Positions 37,805 through 47,657 of a DNA stretch of 64,000 nucleotides are shown one piece after another. The translations under genes were made by a program, and so were the position numbers. The stretch spans positions 1,426,001-1,490,000 of the forward strand of contig NZ_CP018082.1 of NCBI RefSeq assembly GCF_001886715.1, written 5' to 3'. The stretch is from Nocardia mangyaensis. GTDB taxonomy: Bacteria; Actinomycetota; Actinomycetes; Mycobacteriales; Mycobacteriaceae. Within the stretch, counting starts at the first letter, position 1. Each line of letters begins with the position of its first letter. The notes beneath the pieces are model-generated. The model did not search any database. It saw only the letters and a program-made list of their open reading frames with translations, and was not told the origin of the DNA.

Positions 37805-37927
37805 GCAGGCGCCGCCGCGGTCGCGTCGCGGGCCGACGTTTCGCCACGCGACCGGCGCTGGGCGCACCCGGTGAGCAACCGATGTGCGCACGAAATCAGC
37901 CGGTGAGTTTCCAGGAAGGTGTGTCTC

Positions 37928-38731
37928 GTGCCTGAGGGGCATACCCTCCATCGCATCGCTTCACTGCACCAGGAGCGGTTCTCCGGTGGGGTGGTGCGGG
38001 TTTCGAGTCCGCAGGGACGGTTCGCCGACGGGGCCGCGCTGGTGGACGGGCAGGTGCTGGAGCGGGCCGAGGCGGTCGGGAAGCATCTGCTGCACCACTA
38101 CGGGTCCGGGCTGACTGTGCACGTGCACCTGGGGTTGTACGGCACCTTCAGCGAGGTCGAGCTGCCGATGGCGGCACCGGTGGGACAGGTGCGGATGCGA
38201 ATGCTCGGAGCCGCCACCGATTTCGGCACCGACCTGCGTGGGCCGACCGCCTGCGAGGTGTTGCACCCGCCCGAGGTGGACGCGCTCGTCGCCCGGCTCG
38301 GTGCCGATCCGCTGCGGCCCGACGCCGATCACGAGCGGGCGGGCACGCGAATCCGGCGCTCGCGCAGACCGATCGGCGCGCTGCTGATGGACCAGGCGCT
38401 GATCGCCGGGGTCGGCAATGTGTACCGCGCGGAAGTGCTGTTCCGGCACGGGATCTCGCCGTACCGGCCGGGGACCTCGATCACCGCCGAGGACTGGGAC
38501 GCGCTCTGGGCCGACCTCGTCGGGCTCATGCCGATCGGCGTCGCCACCGGGCGCATGCACGTGGTTCGACCCGAACACGATTCGGGCGCACCGTCTTACG
38601 CGAAAGACCGACCGCGCACCTACGTCTACCGGCGCCAGGGCGAACCGTGCCGGGTGTGCGCGACACCGATCGCGCACGCGGTGCTGGAGGGGCGAAACCT
38701 GTTCTGGTGCCCCACTTGTCAGCCGCGCTGA
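37928..38731 (+). CDS. nei2: Endonuclease VIII-like DNA glycosylase (Fpg/Nei family)
   Basis: Start GTG 37928 makes the second residue Pro, followed by Glu: P-E-G-H-T begins the catalytic N-terminus of Fpg/Nei enzymes. The 267 residues contain the H2TH domain (ALLMDQALIAGVGNVYRAEVLF) and a C-terminal zinc finger CRVC...CPTC. The EGHT start, rather than ELPE, is typical of the Nei branch, which removes oxidised pyrimidines. It corresponds to Rv2464c, next to rpiB. GGAAGGT upstream is a fair ribosome site. Confidence 0.92.
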   Translation: MPEGHTLHRIASLHQERFSGGVVRVSSPQGRFADGAALVDGQVLERAEAVGKHLLHHYGSGLTVHVHLGLYGTFSEVELPMAAPVGQVRMRMLGAATDFGTDLRGPTACEVLHPPEVDALVARLGADPLRPDADHERAGTRIRRSRRPIGALLMDQALIAGVGNVYRAEVLFRHGISPYRPGTSITAEDWDALWADLVGLMPIGVATGRMHVVRPEHDSGAPSYAKDRPRTYVYRRQGEPCRVCATPIAHAVLEGRNLFWCPTCQPR

Positions 38732-38752
38732 CCACGACGGCGACGCTCGAAA

Positions 38753-38798
38753 CGGTTGAGCCAGGCCGCGAGCGAGTGCTCGTGGCCCAGCTCAACCG
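38753..38798. terminator. Bidirectional hairpin between nei2 and the GGDEF gene
   Basis: CGGTTGAGC-CA-GGCC and GGCC-CA-GCTCAACCG form a long stem with a CA/CA internal mismatch. The inner GAGC/GCTC can extend it. It overlaps the last codons of the GGDEF gene. Confidence 0.65.
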
Positions 38799-39757
38799 GC
38801 GACCGCGGTTCCCAGTTCCGGGTCGCCTGACTCGGCGAGGGCGAAACGCCGCCCGCCCGCCGATTTCGCCGAATACATCGCGCGGTCGGCGCGACGCAGC
38901 AGGTCGGTGAAATCGCACGTCTTTCCCGGTGGGCAGAACGCGGTGCCGACACTGGCCGACACCGGCACCGGTCCCGCGCTGGACCACACCGGGTCGCGCA
39001 GCGCCGCGACCACGCGGTGGGCGAGCTCGCCGAGAGTGTCGCGGCGCGGATTGGCCGCCACCACGAACTCGTCACCGCCGTAGCGGCAGATCACCGTGTC
39101 GGGCGGGCACACCTCACGCAACCGGTTGGCCAGCTCGACCAACACCTCGTCGCCGATCGCGTGTCCGTAGCCGTCGTTGATCTGTTTGAAGCGGTCGAGA
39201 TCGACCACGAGCACCCCGACCCCGCGGGAGGGGTCGGCGGCCATCGCGCGCACTCGTTCCTGCAGCAGCGTGCGGTTGGCCAGATCGGTGAGCGCGTCGT
39301 GGGTGGCCTCGTGGCGCAAGCGGTGCTGCAGCGCGGCGATCTCCTGAACGCGCAGTGACACTTTCGCCGAGATGTTCTGTTCCTGTTGCGCGAGCGCGCG
39401 TTCCTGCAGCGCCTGCGCGTAGCTGTCGATGGCCTGACTCGCGACCAACGGCCACCGGGTGGCGACCAGCGAGCCCGGCACGCCGGACGGGAACCCGAGC
39501 AGCCAGCGGGTGGCGTGCGCGAGCATTCTGGTGCGTTCGAACGGTGCCTCGGCCAGTCGCGCGCCGAGCATGCGCGCCTGGGGCACCGGGAATGGTTCGG
39601 TTCTGGCCAGATGCAGCAGCCGCTCGACGATGTCGACGAGCACCGGCTCCAACTGGTACGGCGCCGTGGAAGAGCCTGGTTCGGCGCATACCGCGCGGGC
39701 CCAGGCGCGGGCCATCGCGGCGACCGGTGGCTCGATGTGGACAGCCATCGAGATCAC
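38792..39757 (-). CDS. Diguanylate cyclase (GGDEF domain), soluble
   Basis: The start may be GTG 39757 (321 residues) or ATG 39748; neither has a clear ribosome site. The N-terminal 150 residues are helical and of unknown type, ending in a coiled segment (ALQERALAQQEQNISAKVSLRVQEI). The GGDEF domain follows: HDALTDLANRTLLQERV, LDRFKQINDGYGH, and the intact active site RYGGDEF. It should make cyclic di-GMP. There is no membrane segment, so the N-terminal part may sense a soluble ligand. No PilZ or EAL gene is nearby. Confidence 0.88.
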   Translation of the reverse strand: MISMAVHIEPPVAAMARAWARAVCAEPGSSTAPYQLEPVLVDIVERLLHLARTEPFPVPQARMLGARLAEAPFERTRMLAHATRWLLGFPSGVPGSLVATRWPLVASQAIDSYAQALQERALAQQEQNISAKVSLRVQEIAALQHRLRHEATHDALTDLANRTLLQERVRAMAADPSRGVGVLVVDLDRFKQINDGYGHAIGDEVLVELANRLREVCPPDTVICRYGGDEFVVAANPRRDTLGELAHRVVAALRDPVWSSAGPVPVSASVGTAFCPPGKTCDFTDLLRRADRAMYSAKSAGGRRFALAESGDPELGTAVAG

Positions 39758-39906
39758 CGGTGGCGGGTGGCGACGAACTCGCCACCTCGATCGTTCGCAC
39801 TGCTACGCGGTTGAGTCCACCGAGTTCGGCACACGCTCACCGCCCCCTTTCCAGATACCCCCGTCCGGCAAAAAGGATCCTAGCAAGCCACCCGAGACCG
39901 AAAAGT

Positions 39907-39927
39907 CGCGTTCTAGAACGCGTTGCA
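39907..39927. promoter_or_regulatory. Palindrome CGCGTTCTAGAACGCG overlapping a KstR-like TnnAACnnGTTnnA site
   Basis: CGCGTTCTAGAACGCG (39907-39922) is a perfect 16-bp palindrome. TAGAACGCGTTGCA (39914-39927) matches the KstR-type consensus TnnAACnnGTTnnA, as I recall it, at every fixed position. It lies about 150 bp upstream of the GGDEF start. Confidence 0.45.
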
Positions 39928-40384
39928 GTCTCTCGCGAATGGCGATCGGCTATGACATCGCTGCAGCGGCTCGGGCGTTACACACTTCCCGAAAGTATTT
40001 CCGGCCTGCCGAAACGTGCAGCGTGTTGCCCGTCTCCGGGTGGTGGACGTTGCGTCGCCATGGGTTCCTCCTGGCACAGCGGGCGATTCGTGACGATGTG
40101 GCATCCACCGTCACGCGCTCTCCCATGGTGGCCTACTCGCCGCCCACGTGGCAGGTTTTCAAGGAAATTTCTCCTATTTATTCCCCCGGTGTAGCAGGCG
40201 CAGGCTCCCACGAGTGCGCGTCCTTCATGGTGTCCCGGCGGCGGGGCGCGGGGATAGGGTCGTTCGGCCCTAATCGGGCATGGCGTAGGCGGTGCGGGCC
40301 ACCGCGACAGCCGACGCTCTCGCCGGGTGGACCCGGGGGCGGATTGGCGTTTTTCGCGCGGGATTCGGTACAGTCATGGCGCAC

Positions 40385-40414
40385 ACGACATCGTGGCGAT
40401 CCCATCGATGTCGT
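40385..40414. other. Hairpin just upstream of tRNA-Gly
   Basis: ACGACATCG (40385-40393) and CGATGTCGT (40406-40414) are perfect 9-bp inverted repeats around 12 nt, ending 6 bp before the tRNA. It would form in the 5' leader of the precursor. Confidence 0.5.
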
Positions 40415-40420
40415 ATGCCT

Positions 40421-40491
<71 letters not shown>

Positions 40492-40531
40492 CAAACATGA
40501 ATTCCCTCGACGGCGTTTCGCCCCGAGGCCT

Positions 40532-40608
<77 letters not shown>

Positions 40609-40647
40609 TCACCATTCGCCCAGCTCACGGTCGTACTAGGAGATCTG

Positions 40648-41406
40648 ATGTCCACCGAACGCAGGGTTGCGATCGTCACGGGTGCCGCGCGGGGTATCGG
40701 CGCCGCGGTGGCCGCCAGGCTCGCCGTCGACGGATTCGCCGTCGCCGTCCTGGACCTCGACGAGGCCGCCTGTGCGGACACCGTCGCGGGCATCGAGTCC
40801 GCCGGTGGGACCGCGCTCGCGGTCGGCGCCGATGTGGCCGACGAAGCGGCCGTCGCCGCCGCCGTCGACAAGATCGCCGCCGAGCTCGGTGCGCCGACCG
40901 TGCTGGTCAACAACGCAGGCGTGCTGCGCGACAACCTGCTGTTCAAGATGACGACGCAGGACTGGGACACCGTCATGAACGTGCACCTGCGCGGTGCCTT
41001 CCTGATGACCCGCGCCGTGCAGAAGTACATGGTGGAGGCGAAGTTCGGGCGCGTGGTGAACCTGTCGAGCACCTCGGCGCTCGGTAATCGCGGCCAGGCC
41101 AACTATTCCGCCGCGAAGGCGGGCATGCAGGGCTTCACCAAGACCCTCGCCTTCGAACTGGGCAAGTTCGGCGTCACCGCCAACGCGATCGCCCCCGGTT
41201 TCATCGAGACCGAGATGACCGCGGCCACCGCCGCCCGGGTCGGCGTCGACTTCGAGGCGTTCAAACAGGCCGCGGCCGCGCAGATCCCGGTGAACCGGGT
41301 CGGCACGCCCGCCGACATCGCCAATACGGCGTCGTTCTTCGTCAGCGACGGCGCCGGATTCGTCTCCGGTCAGGTCATCTACGTGGCGGGCGGCCCGAAG
41401 GACTGA
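40648..41406 (+). CDS. FabG-like 3-oxoacyl reductase (SDR)
   Basis: AGGAGATCTG precedes the ATG at 40648. The 252-residue classical SDR has TGAARGIG (12-19), NNAGVLRDNLLFKMT, catalytic Ser in NLSSTSALG, YSAAK and PGFIETEMT. The NAG-V-L-R-D context and RVGTPADIA are typical of FabG-type 3-oxoacyl-ACP or -CoA reductases. Alone after the tRNAs, it is probably a paralogue acting on acyl-CoA. The exact substrate is open. Confidence 0.87.
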   Translation: MSTERRVAIVTGAARGIGAAVAARLAVDGFAVAVLDLDEAACADTVAGIESAGGTALAVGADVADEAAVAAAVDKIAAELGAPTVLVNNAGVLRDNLLFKMTTQDWDTVMNVHLRGAFLMTRAVQKYMVEAKFGRVVNLSSTSALGNRGQANYSAAKAGMQGFTKTLAFELGKFGVTANAIAPGFIETEMTAATAARVGVDFEAFKQAAAAQIPVNRVGTPADIANTASFFVSDGAGFVSGQVIYVAGGPKD

Positions 41407-41412
41407 CCGCGC

Positions 41413-41772
41413 TCAGGCGCATCCGAAGCGGAACCCGGCATGCGCCTCGGTCCCCGCGACGACAGTGAGACGAACCGGATCGGTGTCGGTCAGACCGCAC
41501 CCGCCGGGCACCGTCACCACAGTCGCCTCGTAGCACCCGGCGGGCAGCGACACTGTCGCGCTCCCATCGGGCCCACTGACCAGGGTGGCGATCGCCTCCT
41601 CGGCATCGCACGGAGTCACCGCGATATCGGCGCGATTGACCGGCAGGGGTTCGGACCCGGTGAAGGCTCGCACCGTCAAAGTCCCCGTGCCGGGCGGCGC
41701 CGGATCTGCCGCCGCCACCCCGGCGACCGCCAGCGGGCAGAGCGCGGACAGGGCGAGCAACGTTCGGCGCAT
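41413..41772 (-). CDS. Small secreted protein with Ig-like/carboxypeptidase-regulatory-like fold
   Basis: GGAGAGG upstream fixes the ATG at 41772, giving 119 residues. Residues 1-23 are a Sec signal (MRRTLLALSALCPLAVAGVAAADP) with AAA-D cleavage. The mature part of about 95 residues has strands TLTVRAFTG, SGPDGSATVSLPAGCYEATV, and paired cysteines (about four), like small CarboxypepD_reg/SpaA-type domains. It should be exported to the envelope or outside. Function unknown. Confidence 0.75.
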   Translation of the reverse strand: MRRTLLALSALCPLAVAGVAAADPAPPGTGTLTVRAFTGSEPLPVNRADIAVTPCDAEEAIATLVSGPDGSATVSLPAGCYEATVVTVPGGCGLTDTDPVRLTVVAGTEAHAGFRFGCA

Positions 41773-41871
41773 GAACCTCTCCTCTGACTGTGGATCGGGA
41801 CGTCGGGGTGATGGTAGGCCCACTTCGCCCGAACATCGCACCGCACGCCAGGGTTTCGCGGTGGCAATTCG

Positions 41872-41994
41872 GTGACGATCACCCTCGCGGTCTACGAGGG
41901 GCAGGCCCTCGGCGAACGCACGCTGAAGCAGATCATCGCCGACAAACGTGCGGGTGGATGGCGGGCGCTCGAGAAGCAACGCGGTATGGACTGA
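41872..41994 (+). CDS. Candidate small protein, 40 residues
   Basis: GTG 41872 opens a 40-residue frame ending at TGA 41994, with GGTGG nine bases upstream. The product begins VTITLAVYEGQALGE and continues through KQIIADKRAGGW to a C-terminal ALEKQRGMD. It is charged, probably helical, and has three Gly and one Trp, not a random translation of GC-rich DNA. No family is recognised. It could also be the tail of a lost gene, since the frame continues open upstream for 18 codons. Confidence 0.4.
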   Translation: MTITLAVYEGQALGERTLKQIIADKRAGGWRALEKQRGMD

Positions 41995-42004
41995 GTCGAT
42001 GTGC

Positions 42005-42811
42005 TCAGCGAGCGGGCGTGATCCCCGCCCGCTCGCTCCAGACCTGCTCGGCGGGCACCGAGACCGTGGTCAGTTCGCGGTAGCGCAGGGCGGAGAGGGC
42101 GCCACCGAAGACCACGCCGGTGTCGAGACACAGGGTGTTGTTGACCCACCGCAGCTCGGTGACGGGGGTGTGGCCGTAGACGACGGTGGCGCGGCCCCGG
42201 TAGTCCTGTGCCCAGTCGTAGCGGACGGGCAGGCCGTGTCGATCGATCTCGCCAGTGGGAGCGCCGTAGAGGGCGAAGGCGCGTGCCCGGCTCGACGCGC
42301 TGCCGTGGAATTCCTCGGGTAGGCCCGCGTGGGCGACGACGAGCCTGCCACGGTCGAGGATCAGCTGGCTGGGCAGTGCACGCAGGAAAGCATGTGCGGC
42401 GGAACGGAATTCGATGTCGTCATCGGCAGCGAGCTGGTCAAGTGACTGGGCGAGGCCGTGCGCGATGCGCACGTTGCGGCCGTCGAGGGCGCGGACCAGC
42501 TTGGACTCGTGATTGCCGGTGACACACAGCGCGGTGCCCGCGGCGGACATGCTCATCACCAGGCGCAGCACGCCAGGGGTGTCGGGGCCACGATCGACCA
42601 GATCGCCGACGAACACCGCGATCCGCTCGTCGGGGTGGGTGGCGCTGATCGCCCGCCCGCGCTCGTCGCGGTCGATCCGGTAGCCCAGCTCGCCCAGCAG
42701 GGTCTCCAGCTCGGCGCGGCAGCCGTGCACATCGCCGATCACGTCGAACGGACCGGTGAGGTCGCGGCGATCGCGTGGCGTGTTCTCGGCGTGGTGATAT
42801 CGCTGGGTCAT
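42005..42811 (-). CDS. Metallophosphatase, PrpE/diadenosine-tetraphosphatase-like
   Basis: From ATG 42811 the protein has 268 residues; starts up to 42838 are possible. The calcineurin-like motifs are GDVHG, GDLVDRGPD, GNHE and VYGHTPV. The order and spacing fit the PPP family branch of PrpE and bacterial Ap4A hydrolases. It binds two metal ions and hydrolyses a phosphoester. It is the last gene before phosphoketolase on the same strand but is separated from it by 49 bp. Confidence 0.85.
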   Translation of the reverse strand: MTQRYHHAENTPRDRRDLTGPFDVIGDVHGCRAELETLLGELGYRIDRDERGRAISATHPDERIAVFVGDLVDRGPDTPGVLRLVMSMSAAGTALCVTGNHESKLVRALDGRNVRIAHGLAQSLDQLAADDDIEFRSAAHAFLRALPSQLILDRGRLVVAHAGLPEEFHGSASSRARAFALYGAPTGEIDRHGLPVRYDWAQDYRGRATVVYGHTPVTELRWVNNTLCLDTGVVFGGALSALRYRELTTVSVPAEQVWSERAGITPAR

Positions 42812-42860
42812 CCCCGCCATCGTCGTGCAGCACGCCACCGTGCCGCAACCGGGTATCGGC

Positions 42861-45332
42861 TCAGTCGCCGGGGATCGCGGCCGAGGGCCACACCCAGTCC
42901 GCCACGACCGGCATGTCCGCGCCGTGCTCCCTGGTCCAGGCGCGGGCCCGCAGACGGGCCTCGACCATGTCCTGACGCAGGCCGGCCGCCCGCTCGCCCA
43001 GCCCGGGCACGCGATCGATCACATCCATGACCAAGTGGAACCGGTCCAGATCGTTGAGCATCACCATGTCGAACGGGGTGGTGGTGGTGCCCTTCTCCTT
43101 GTATCCGCGCACGTGCAGTTCGGCGTGATTGGTACGGCGGTAGGTGAGGCGGTGCACCAGCCAGGGGTAGCCGTGGAAGGCGAAGATCACCGGGCGGTCG
43201 CGGGTGAACAAGGAGTCGAACTCGGGGTCGGACAGGCCGTGCGGATGTTCCTCGGCGGGCAGCAGGCGCATCAGGTCGACGACGTTGATCACCCGGACCC
43301 GCAAGTCGGGCAGGCGATCACGCAGGATCGCGGTGGCGGCCAGCGTCTCCAGGGTGGGGACGTCGCCCGCGCACGCCAGGACGACATCGGGCGTGGTCCC
43401 CGGCTCGTCGTTGTGGCAGGCCCACGACCAGATGCCGACGCCCTTGGCGCAGTGCAGCGCCGCCTCCTGGACCGAAAGCCAGTCCGGCCCCGGCTGTTTG
43501 CCCGCGACGACCACATTGGCGTAGTGCAGCGATCGCAGGCAGTGGTCGTAGATCGACAGCAGGGTGTTGGCGTCCGGCGGAAGGTACACGCGCACGATCT
43601 CGGGACTCTTGTTGACGACCACGTCCAGGAATCCGGGGTCCTGATGGGTGAAGCCGTTGTGGTCCTGGCGCCACACGTGCGAGGTGAGCAGGTAGTTCAG
43701 CGAGGGGATCTTGCGCCGCCAGGACACCTGCGCGCTGGCGTCGAGCCATTTGGCGTGCTGGTTGAACATGGCGTCGACGATGTGGATGAAGGCCTCGTAG
43801 CAGGTGAACACGCCGTGGCGGCCGGTCAGCAGATAGCCCTCGAGCAAGCCCTGGCACATGTGCTCGGAGAGCACTTCCACCGCGCGGCCGGTCGGGCTCA
43901 GCGCCACGTCCCACGGCCCGACCTCGCCCTGCCAGTTGCGGCCGGTCACCTCGAGGATGTCCTGGAGGCGATTGCTGGCCAGCTCGTCGGGGGCCAGGGT
44001 GAGGAAGTTGTGCGGGTTGCGCGCGGTGACATCGCGCAGCCAACCGCCGAGCACCCGGGTCGCCTCGTGCTGACCAGTACCCGGCTGATCGACCGGCACG
44101 CCGTAGTCGCGCCAGTCGGGCAAGTCGAGGTCGCGCACGAGCAATCCGCCGTTGGCGACCGGATTGAGACTCATCGGGTGCTCCGGGACCTGGTCGCGGA
44201 TCAGCGCGACCGGTGTGCCGTGCTCATCGAACAGCTCCTCGGGCCGATAGGACCGCAGCCACTGTTCGAGCACCTCCCGGTGGCGCGGGTTGGTGCGCGC
44301 GGTCGGCAGCGGCACCTGGTGTGCCCGGAAGGTGCCCTCGACGCGCTCGCCGTCGACCACCGGGGGGCAGGTCCAGCCCTTGGGCGTGTGCATGATGATC
44401 ATGGGCCAGCGCGGACGGGCGGTGTCGCCGTCCTCGCGCGCGGCGCGCTGGAACTCGGCGATCCGGTCCAGGCAGGTGTCCATGGCGGTTGCCATCGCCT
44501 GGTGCACCGGCGCCGGATCGTCACCGGAGACGATCAGCGGGTCGTAGCCGTACCCGCGCAGCAACTCGACCAGTTCCGCCTCCGGGATCCGGGCGAAGAT
44601 CGTCGGATTGGCGATCTTGTACTCGTTGAGCGCCAGGATCGGGATCACCGCACCATCGCGACCCGCGTTGAGGAACTTGTTCGCGTGCCAGCTGCCCGCC
44701 AGCGGACCGGTCTCGGCCTCGCCGTCGCCGATCACACAGAACACCGTCAGATCGGGATTGTCCAGGGCAGCGCCGAAGGCGTGCAGCAGGCTGTAGCCGA
44801 GTTCACCGCCCTCGTGAAACGAGCCGGGCGTCTCGGGCGCGCAGTGGCTGGGGACCCCGCCGGGGAAGGAGAACTGGTGGAACAGCCTGCCCATGCCGTC
44901 GATGTCGCGGGGGATGTCGGGGGTGAGCAGGGTGTAGGCGTCCTCGAGCCAGGCACAGGCATTGGGGCCGGGGCCACCGTGTCCGGGGCCTGCCACGTAG
45001 ACAGCGTTCAGGCCGCGCTGCCGGATCACCCGATTCGCGTGCGCCCACACGAGATTGAGGCCGGGCACCGTTCCGAAGTGGCCGAGCAACCGCGGCTTGA
45101 TGTCGTCGGGGCGCAGCGGTTCGCGCAGCAGCGGGTTGCGCATCAGATAGATCTGGCCGACCGCGAGATAGTTCGATGCCCGCCACCAGGTGTCCACCGC
45201 GACCAGTTCGTCGCGGCTGAGCGGGCCGGGGGCGTCGGTGAGGACATAGGGGGTGGGGGCGATGGTCTCGCCGTCGCCGTCGCCCACGTTGTCGGCGGCG
45301 GTGTCGCCTTCGATGTCGCTGGTCCTGGTCAT
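42861..45332 (-). CDS. xfp: Xylulose-5-phosphate/fructose-6-phosphate phosphoketolase
   Basis: The 823-residue protein has the phosphoketolase hallmarks: [16 protein letters not shown] near the start, [19 protein letters not shown], the TPP/metal motif GDGEAETGP with SWHANKFLN, and [14 protein letters not shown] later. It is TPP-dependent and cleaves xylulose-5-phosphate or fructose-6-phosphate to acetyl phosphate plus an aldose phosphate. Acetate kinase or phosphotransacetylase, which would use acetyl phosphate, is not adjacent. Length is normal. It is absent from M. tuberculosis at this place, so it is an insertion relative to that map. Confidence 0.95.
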   Translation of the reverse strand: MTRTSDIEGDTAADNVGDGDGETIAPTPYVLTDAPGPLSRDELVAVDTWWRASNYLAVGQIYLMRNPLLREPLRPDDIKPRLLGHFGTVPGLNLVWAHANRVIRQRGLNAVYVAGPGHGGPGPNACAWLEDAYTLLTPDIPRDIDGMGRLFHQFSFPGGVPSHCAPETPGSFHEGGELGYSLLHAFGAALDNPDLTVFCVIGDGEAETGPLAGSWHANKFLNAGRDGAVIPILALNEYKIANPTIFARIPEAELVELLRGYGYDPLIVSGDDPAPVHQAMATAMDTCLDRIAEFQRAAREDGDTARPRWPMIIMHTPKGWTCPPVVDGERVEGTFRAHQVPLPTARTNPRHREVLEQWLRSYRPEELFDEHGTPVALIRDQVPEHPMSLNPVANGGLLVRDLDLPDWRDYGVPVDQPGTGQHEATRVLGGWLRDVTARNPHNFLTLAPDELASNRLQDILEVTGRNWQGEVGPWDVALSPTGRAVEVLSEHMCQGLLEGYLLTGRHGVFTCYEAFIHIVDAMFNQHAKWLDASAQVSWRRKIPSLNYLLTSHVWRQDHNGFTHQDPGFLDVVVNKSPEIVRVYLPPDANTLLSIYDHCLRSLHYANVVVAGKQPGPDWLSVQEAALHCAKGVGIWSWACHNDEPGTTPDVVLACAGDVPTLETLAATAILRDRLPDLRVRVINVVDLMRLLPAEEHPHGLSDPEFDSLFTRDRPVIFAFHGYPWLVHRLTYRRTNHAELHVRGYKEKGTTTTPFDMVMLNDLDRFHLVMDVIDRVPGLGERAAGLRQDMVEARLRARAWTREHGADMPVVADWVWPSAAIPGD

Positions 45333-45479
45333 CGCGGACTCCTCGCATACGGTGTACTGCCGCGGCGCCTTGCGCGCCGGGACCCGCCGGCGCCGATCGA
45401 TCCTCGGCGGAACCGGTGGAGAAACGCAAGGCCGAGCCTACCGTCGGTGCCGTGCCCGCCGTCGATTACTGTGCGGGCC

Positions 45480-46016
45480 ATGCATTCTCTCGGCAGGCTC
45501 TTCGGCATCGGACTCGTCGCGGCCGCCACGATCGCGACAGCGGCGTGCGGCTCCGACTCGGATTCCAGCGAGGCGAGCACCACGACGGCCGCGGCGCGCA
45601 CCGGCCTCGAATGCACCGCCGACGACGTGGTCGTCGACGGTGGGTACGGCGACGTGCCCACCATCACCATCCCCGACACCTGCGACCCGCCGACCACCCT
45701 GATCACCAAGGACCTGGTGCCGGGCGACGGTCCCGGCGCGGCGGCCGGGCAGCCGCTGACCATGAACTACGAGCTGGTCACCTGGTCGAACAAGGAGACT
45801 CTCGACAGTTCGTTCCAGCGCGGCACGCCCTTCCAGCTGACGCTGGGCGCCGGCCAGGTCATCGAGGGCTGGGACCAGGGTCTGCTCGGCGTCCAGCAGG
45901 GTGCGCGCAGGCTGCTGATCGTGCCGCCTGACCTCGGCTATGGCGCGGGCGGCAACGGCGTCGCGCCGAACGAGACGCTGGTCTTCGTCACTGATGCGGT
46001 GCAGGTCGGCGGTTAG
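45480..46016 (+). CDS. FKBP-type peptidyl-prolyl isomerase lipoprotein
   Basis: The 178-residue protein begins at ATG 45480. Its signal peptide ends [10 protein letters not shown], with Cys23 as probable lipidation site although the -3 position is not a typical aliphatic. A Ser/Thr linker follows, and then the FKBP domain (about 75-178): [46 protein letters not shown], and the closing [10 protein letters not shown]. It should help fold secreted proteins at the outer face of the membrane. It is 137 bp upstream of trigger factor, another proline isomerase. Confidence 0.9.
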   Translation: MHSLGRLFGIGLVAAATIATAACGSDSDSSEASTTTAAARTGLECTADDVVVDGGYGDVPTITIPDTCDPPTTLITKDLVPGDGPGAAAGQPLTMNYELVTWSNKETLDSSFQRGTPFQLTLGAGQVIEGWDQGLLGVQQGARRLLIVPPDLGYGAGGNGVAPNETLVFVTDAVQVGG

Positions 46017-46153
46017 CCGCGGCCGCAACCAACCGCCGATTGCACGACCGCGAAGGCGGTCAACTACCCTGGTCGGGATGCGCATTATGCGCCGCGCCGA
46101 CTCATGGCGCGACGCCCCGTGCGGGGACACCACCGAACTACGAACCAAGGAGC

Positions 46154-47521
46154 ATGTCCGTGAAGAGCACCGTCGAGCAGCTGAGCCCGACCCGGGTCCG
46201 GATCAACGTCGAGGTGCCCTTCGAGGAGCTGAAGCCCGACTTCGACAAGGCGTACAAGGCGCTGGCCCAGCAGGTCAAGATCCCCGGCTTCCGTCCCGGC
46301 AAGGCTCCGGCCAAGCTGATCGAGACCCGGGTCGGCCGTGGCGCCGTGCTCGAGCAGGTCGTCAACGACGCGCTGCCGGGCCGCTACGCCGAGGCCGTGC
46401 AGACCACCGAGGTGAAGGTCATCGGGCAGCCCGAGATCGAGATCACCAAGATCGAGGACGGCGAGGAGCTCGCGTTCACCGCCGAGGTCGACGTGCGTCC
46501 CGAGATCGCGCTGCCCGATTACGCGGGCCTCGAGGTGACCGTCGATTCCTACACCATCGACGACTCCGACATCGAGCAGCAGCTCACCTCGCTGCGTCAG
46601 CGCTTCGGCACCCTGACCGGTGTCGAGCGCGCGGTGGCAGACGGCGACTTCGTCTCGATCGACCTGTCCGCGACCGTCGATGGCGAGGACGTTCCCGAGG
46701 CGGCCACCACCGGCCTGTCGCACGAGGTCGGTTCGGGCCAGCTGATCGAGGGGCTCGACGAGGCCGTCATCGGCCTGAAGGCCGGCGAGTCCAAGGACTT
46801 CACCTCCACCCTGGTCGCCGGTGACCACGCGGGCTCCGAAGCCGTGATCACCGTGACCGTGCAGTCGGTCAAGGAGCGCGAGCTGCCCGAGGCCGACGAC
46901 GAGTTCGCCCAGCTGGCCAGCGAGTTCGACACCATCGATGAGCTCAAGGAAGACCTGAAGGGCCGCGCCGAGCGCGTCAAGAAGGTCGAGCAGGCCGGTC
47001 AGATCCGCGACAAGGTGCTCGACACCCTGCTCGAGACCGTCGAGGTCCCACTGCCCGAGGCGGTCGTCAAGGCCGAGGTCGACGCGGTGCTGCACGACGC
47101 CGTGCACGGCTTCGACCACGACGAGGCCAAGCTGGCCGAGGCGCTCGAGGCGCAGGGCTCCTCCCGCGAGGAGTTCGACAAGGACACTCAGGAAGCCGCC
47201 GAGAAGTCGGTGAAGACCCAGCTGCTGCTCGACGCCATCGCCGAGGCCGAGAACACCCAGGTCGGCCAGCAGGAGCTGACCGAGCGAATCCTGTTCCAGG
47301 CCCAGCGTTACGGCATGTCGCCGGAGCAGTTCATCCAGCAGGTGCAGCAGGCGGGCCAGCTCGGCGCGGTGTTCGCCGACGTGCGTCGCGGCAAGGCGCT
47401 GGCCGGTGTCGTCGGCCAGGTCAAGGTCACCGACTCCGAGGGCAATGTGGTCGACACCGCCGAAATGTTCGGTGACCCGGCCGATTCGGAGAACGAGCAG
47501 GTCGAGGCCGCCGCCGAGTAG
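46154..47521 (+). CDS. tig: Trigger factor, ribosome-associated chaperone
   Basis: CAAGGAGC fixes the ATG at 46154. The 455-residue protein has the ribosome-docking signature GFRPGK at 45-50, a PPIase domain near 160-245 ([17 protein letters not shown]...[12 protein letters not shown]) and a helical C-terminal chaperone domain with an acidic tail. It binds nascent chains at the exit tunnel. tig-clpP1-clpP2-clpX is the classical order, linking folding with degradation. Two hairpins separate it from clpP1, so it is probably transcribed separately. Confidence 0.96.
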   Translation: MSVKSTVEQLSPTRVRINVEVPFEELKPDFDKAYKALAQQVKIPGFRPGKAPAKLIETRVGRGAVLEQVVNDALPGRYAEAVQTTEVKVIGQPEIEITKIEDGEELAFTAEVDVRPEIALPDYAGLEVTVDSYTIDDSDIEQQLTSLRQRFGTLTGVERAVADGDFVSIDLSATVDGEDVPEAATTGLSHEVGSGQLIEGLDEAVIGLKAGESKDFTSTLVAGDHAGSEAVITVTVQSVKERELPEADDEFAQLASEFDTIDELKEDLKGRAERVKKVEQAGQIRDKVLDTLLETVEVPLPEAVVKAEVDAVLHDAVHGFDHDEAKLAEALEAQGSSREEFDKDTQEAAEKSVKTQLLLDAIAEAENTQVGQQELTERILFQAQRYGMSPEQFIQQVQQAGQLGAVFADVRRGKALAGVVGQVKVTDSEGNVVDTAEMFGDPADSENEQVEAAAE

Positions 47522-47597
47522 TTTTCTGATGCCGGTGTGACCGGTGCCCCCCACGGGGTGCTTGGATTGTGCTGTGAGTGAGCGCAGCGAGCGAGCC

Positions 47598-47630
47598 GAT
47601 GACACAGTGCGCCGCGCGCACTGTGTCATC
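47598..47630. repeat. Perfect 14-bp inverted repeat between tig and clpP1
   Basis: GATGACACAGTGCG and CGCACTGTGTCATC pair perfectly around CCGCG. On either side are GAGCG-rich runs (gagcgcagcgagcgag and gagcggagcgag), and the phrase TTGnGCTGTGAGnGAGCG occurs at 47566 and 47644. This looks like a small dispersed repeat element, or a stable hairpin in the intercistronic region. Confidence 0.7.
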
Positions 47631-47646
47631 GAGCGGAGCGAGATTG

Positions 47647-47657
47647 CGCTGTGAGCG
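47647..47657. promoter_or_regulatory. ClgR-like CGC-5N-GCG motif before clpP1
   Basis: CGCTGTGAGCG matches the CGC-5N-GCG core reported for actinobacterial ClgR boxes and lies 104 bp upstream of the clpP1 GTG. The left flank GTTCGC expected in Streptomyces is only partly met. It lies inside a repeat-rich stretch, so chance is possible. Confidence 0.35.

Larger units (their letters stand above)
39758..40420. other. 663-bp non-coding region between the GGDEF gene and the tRNAs
   Basis: The stretch includes AT-rich patches unusual for the window. I see a KstR-like palindrome (listed separately), a candidate promoter for the tRNAs, with TTGGCG at 40344-40349 and TACAGT at 40369-40374, and a 9-bp hairpin before tRNA-Gly. 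Long open frames across it have no ribosome site or recognisable protein. Confidence 0.5.

Noticed and set aside
42825..45480. Long forward reading frame running opposite phosphoketolase into the FKBP gene
   Set aside because: Only the last 178 residues (from 45480) are a real protein. The rest is the antisense of phosphoketolase and reads as His/Gly/Val-rich nonsense.
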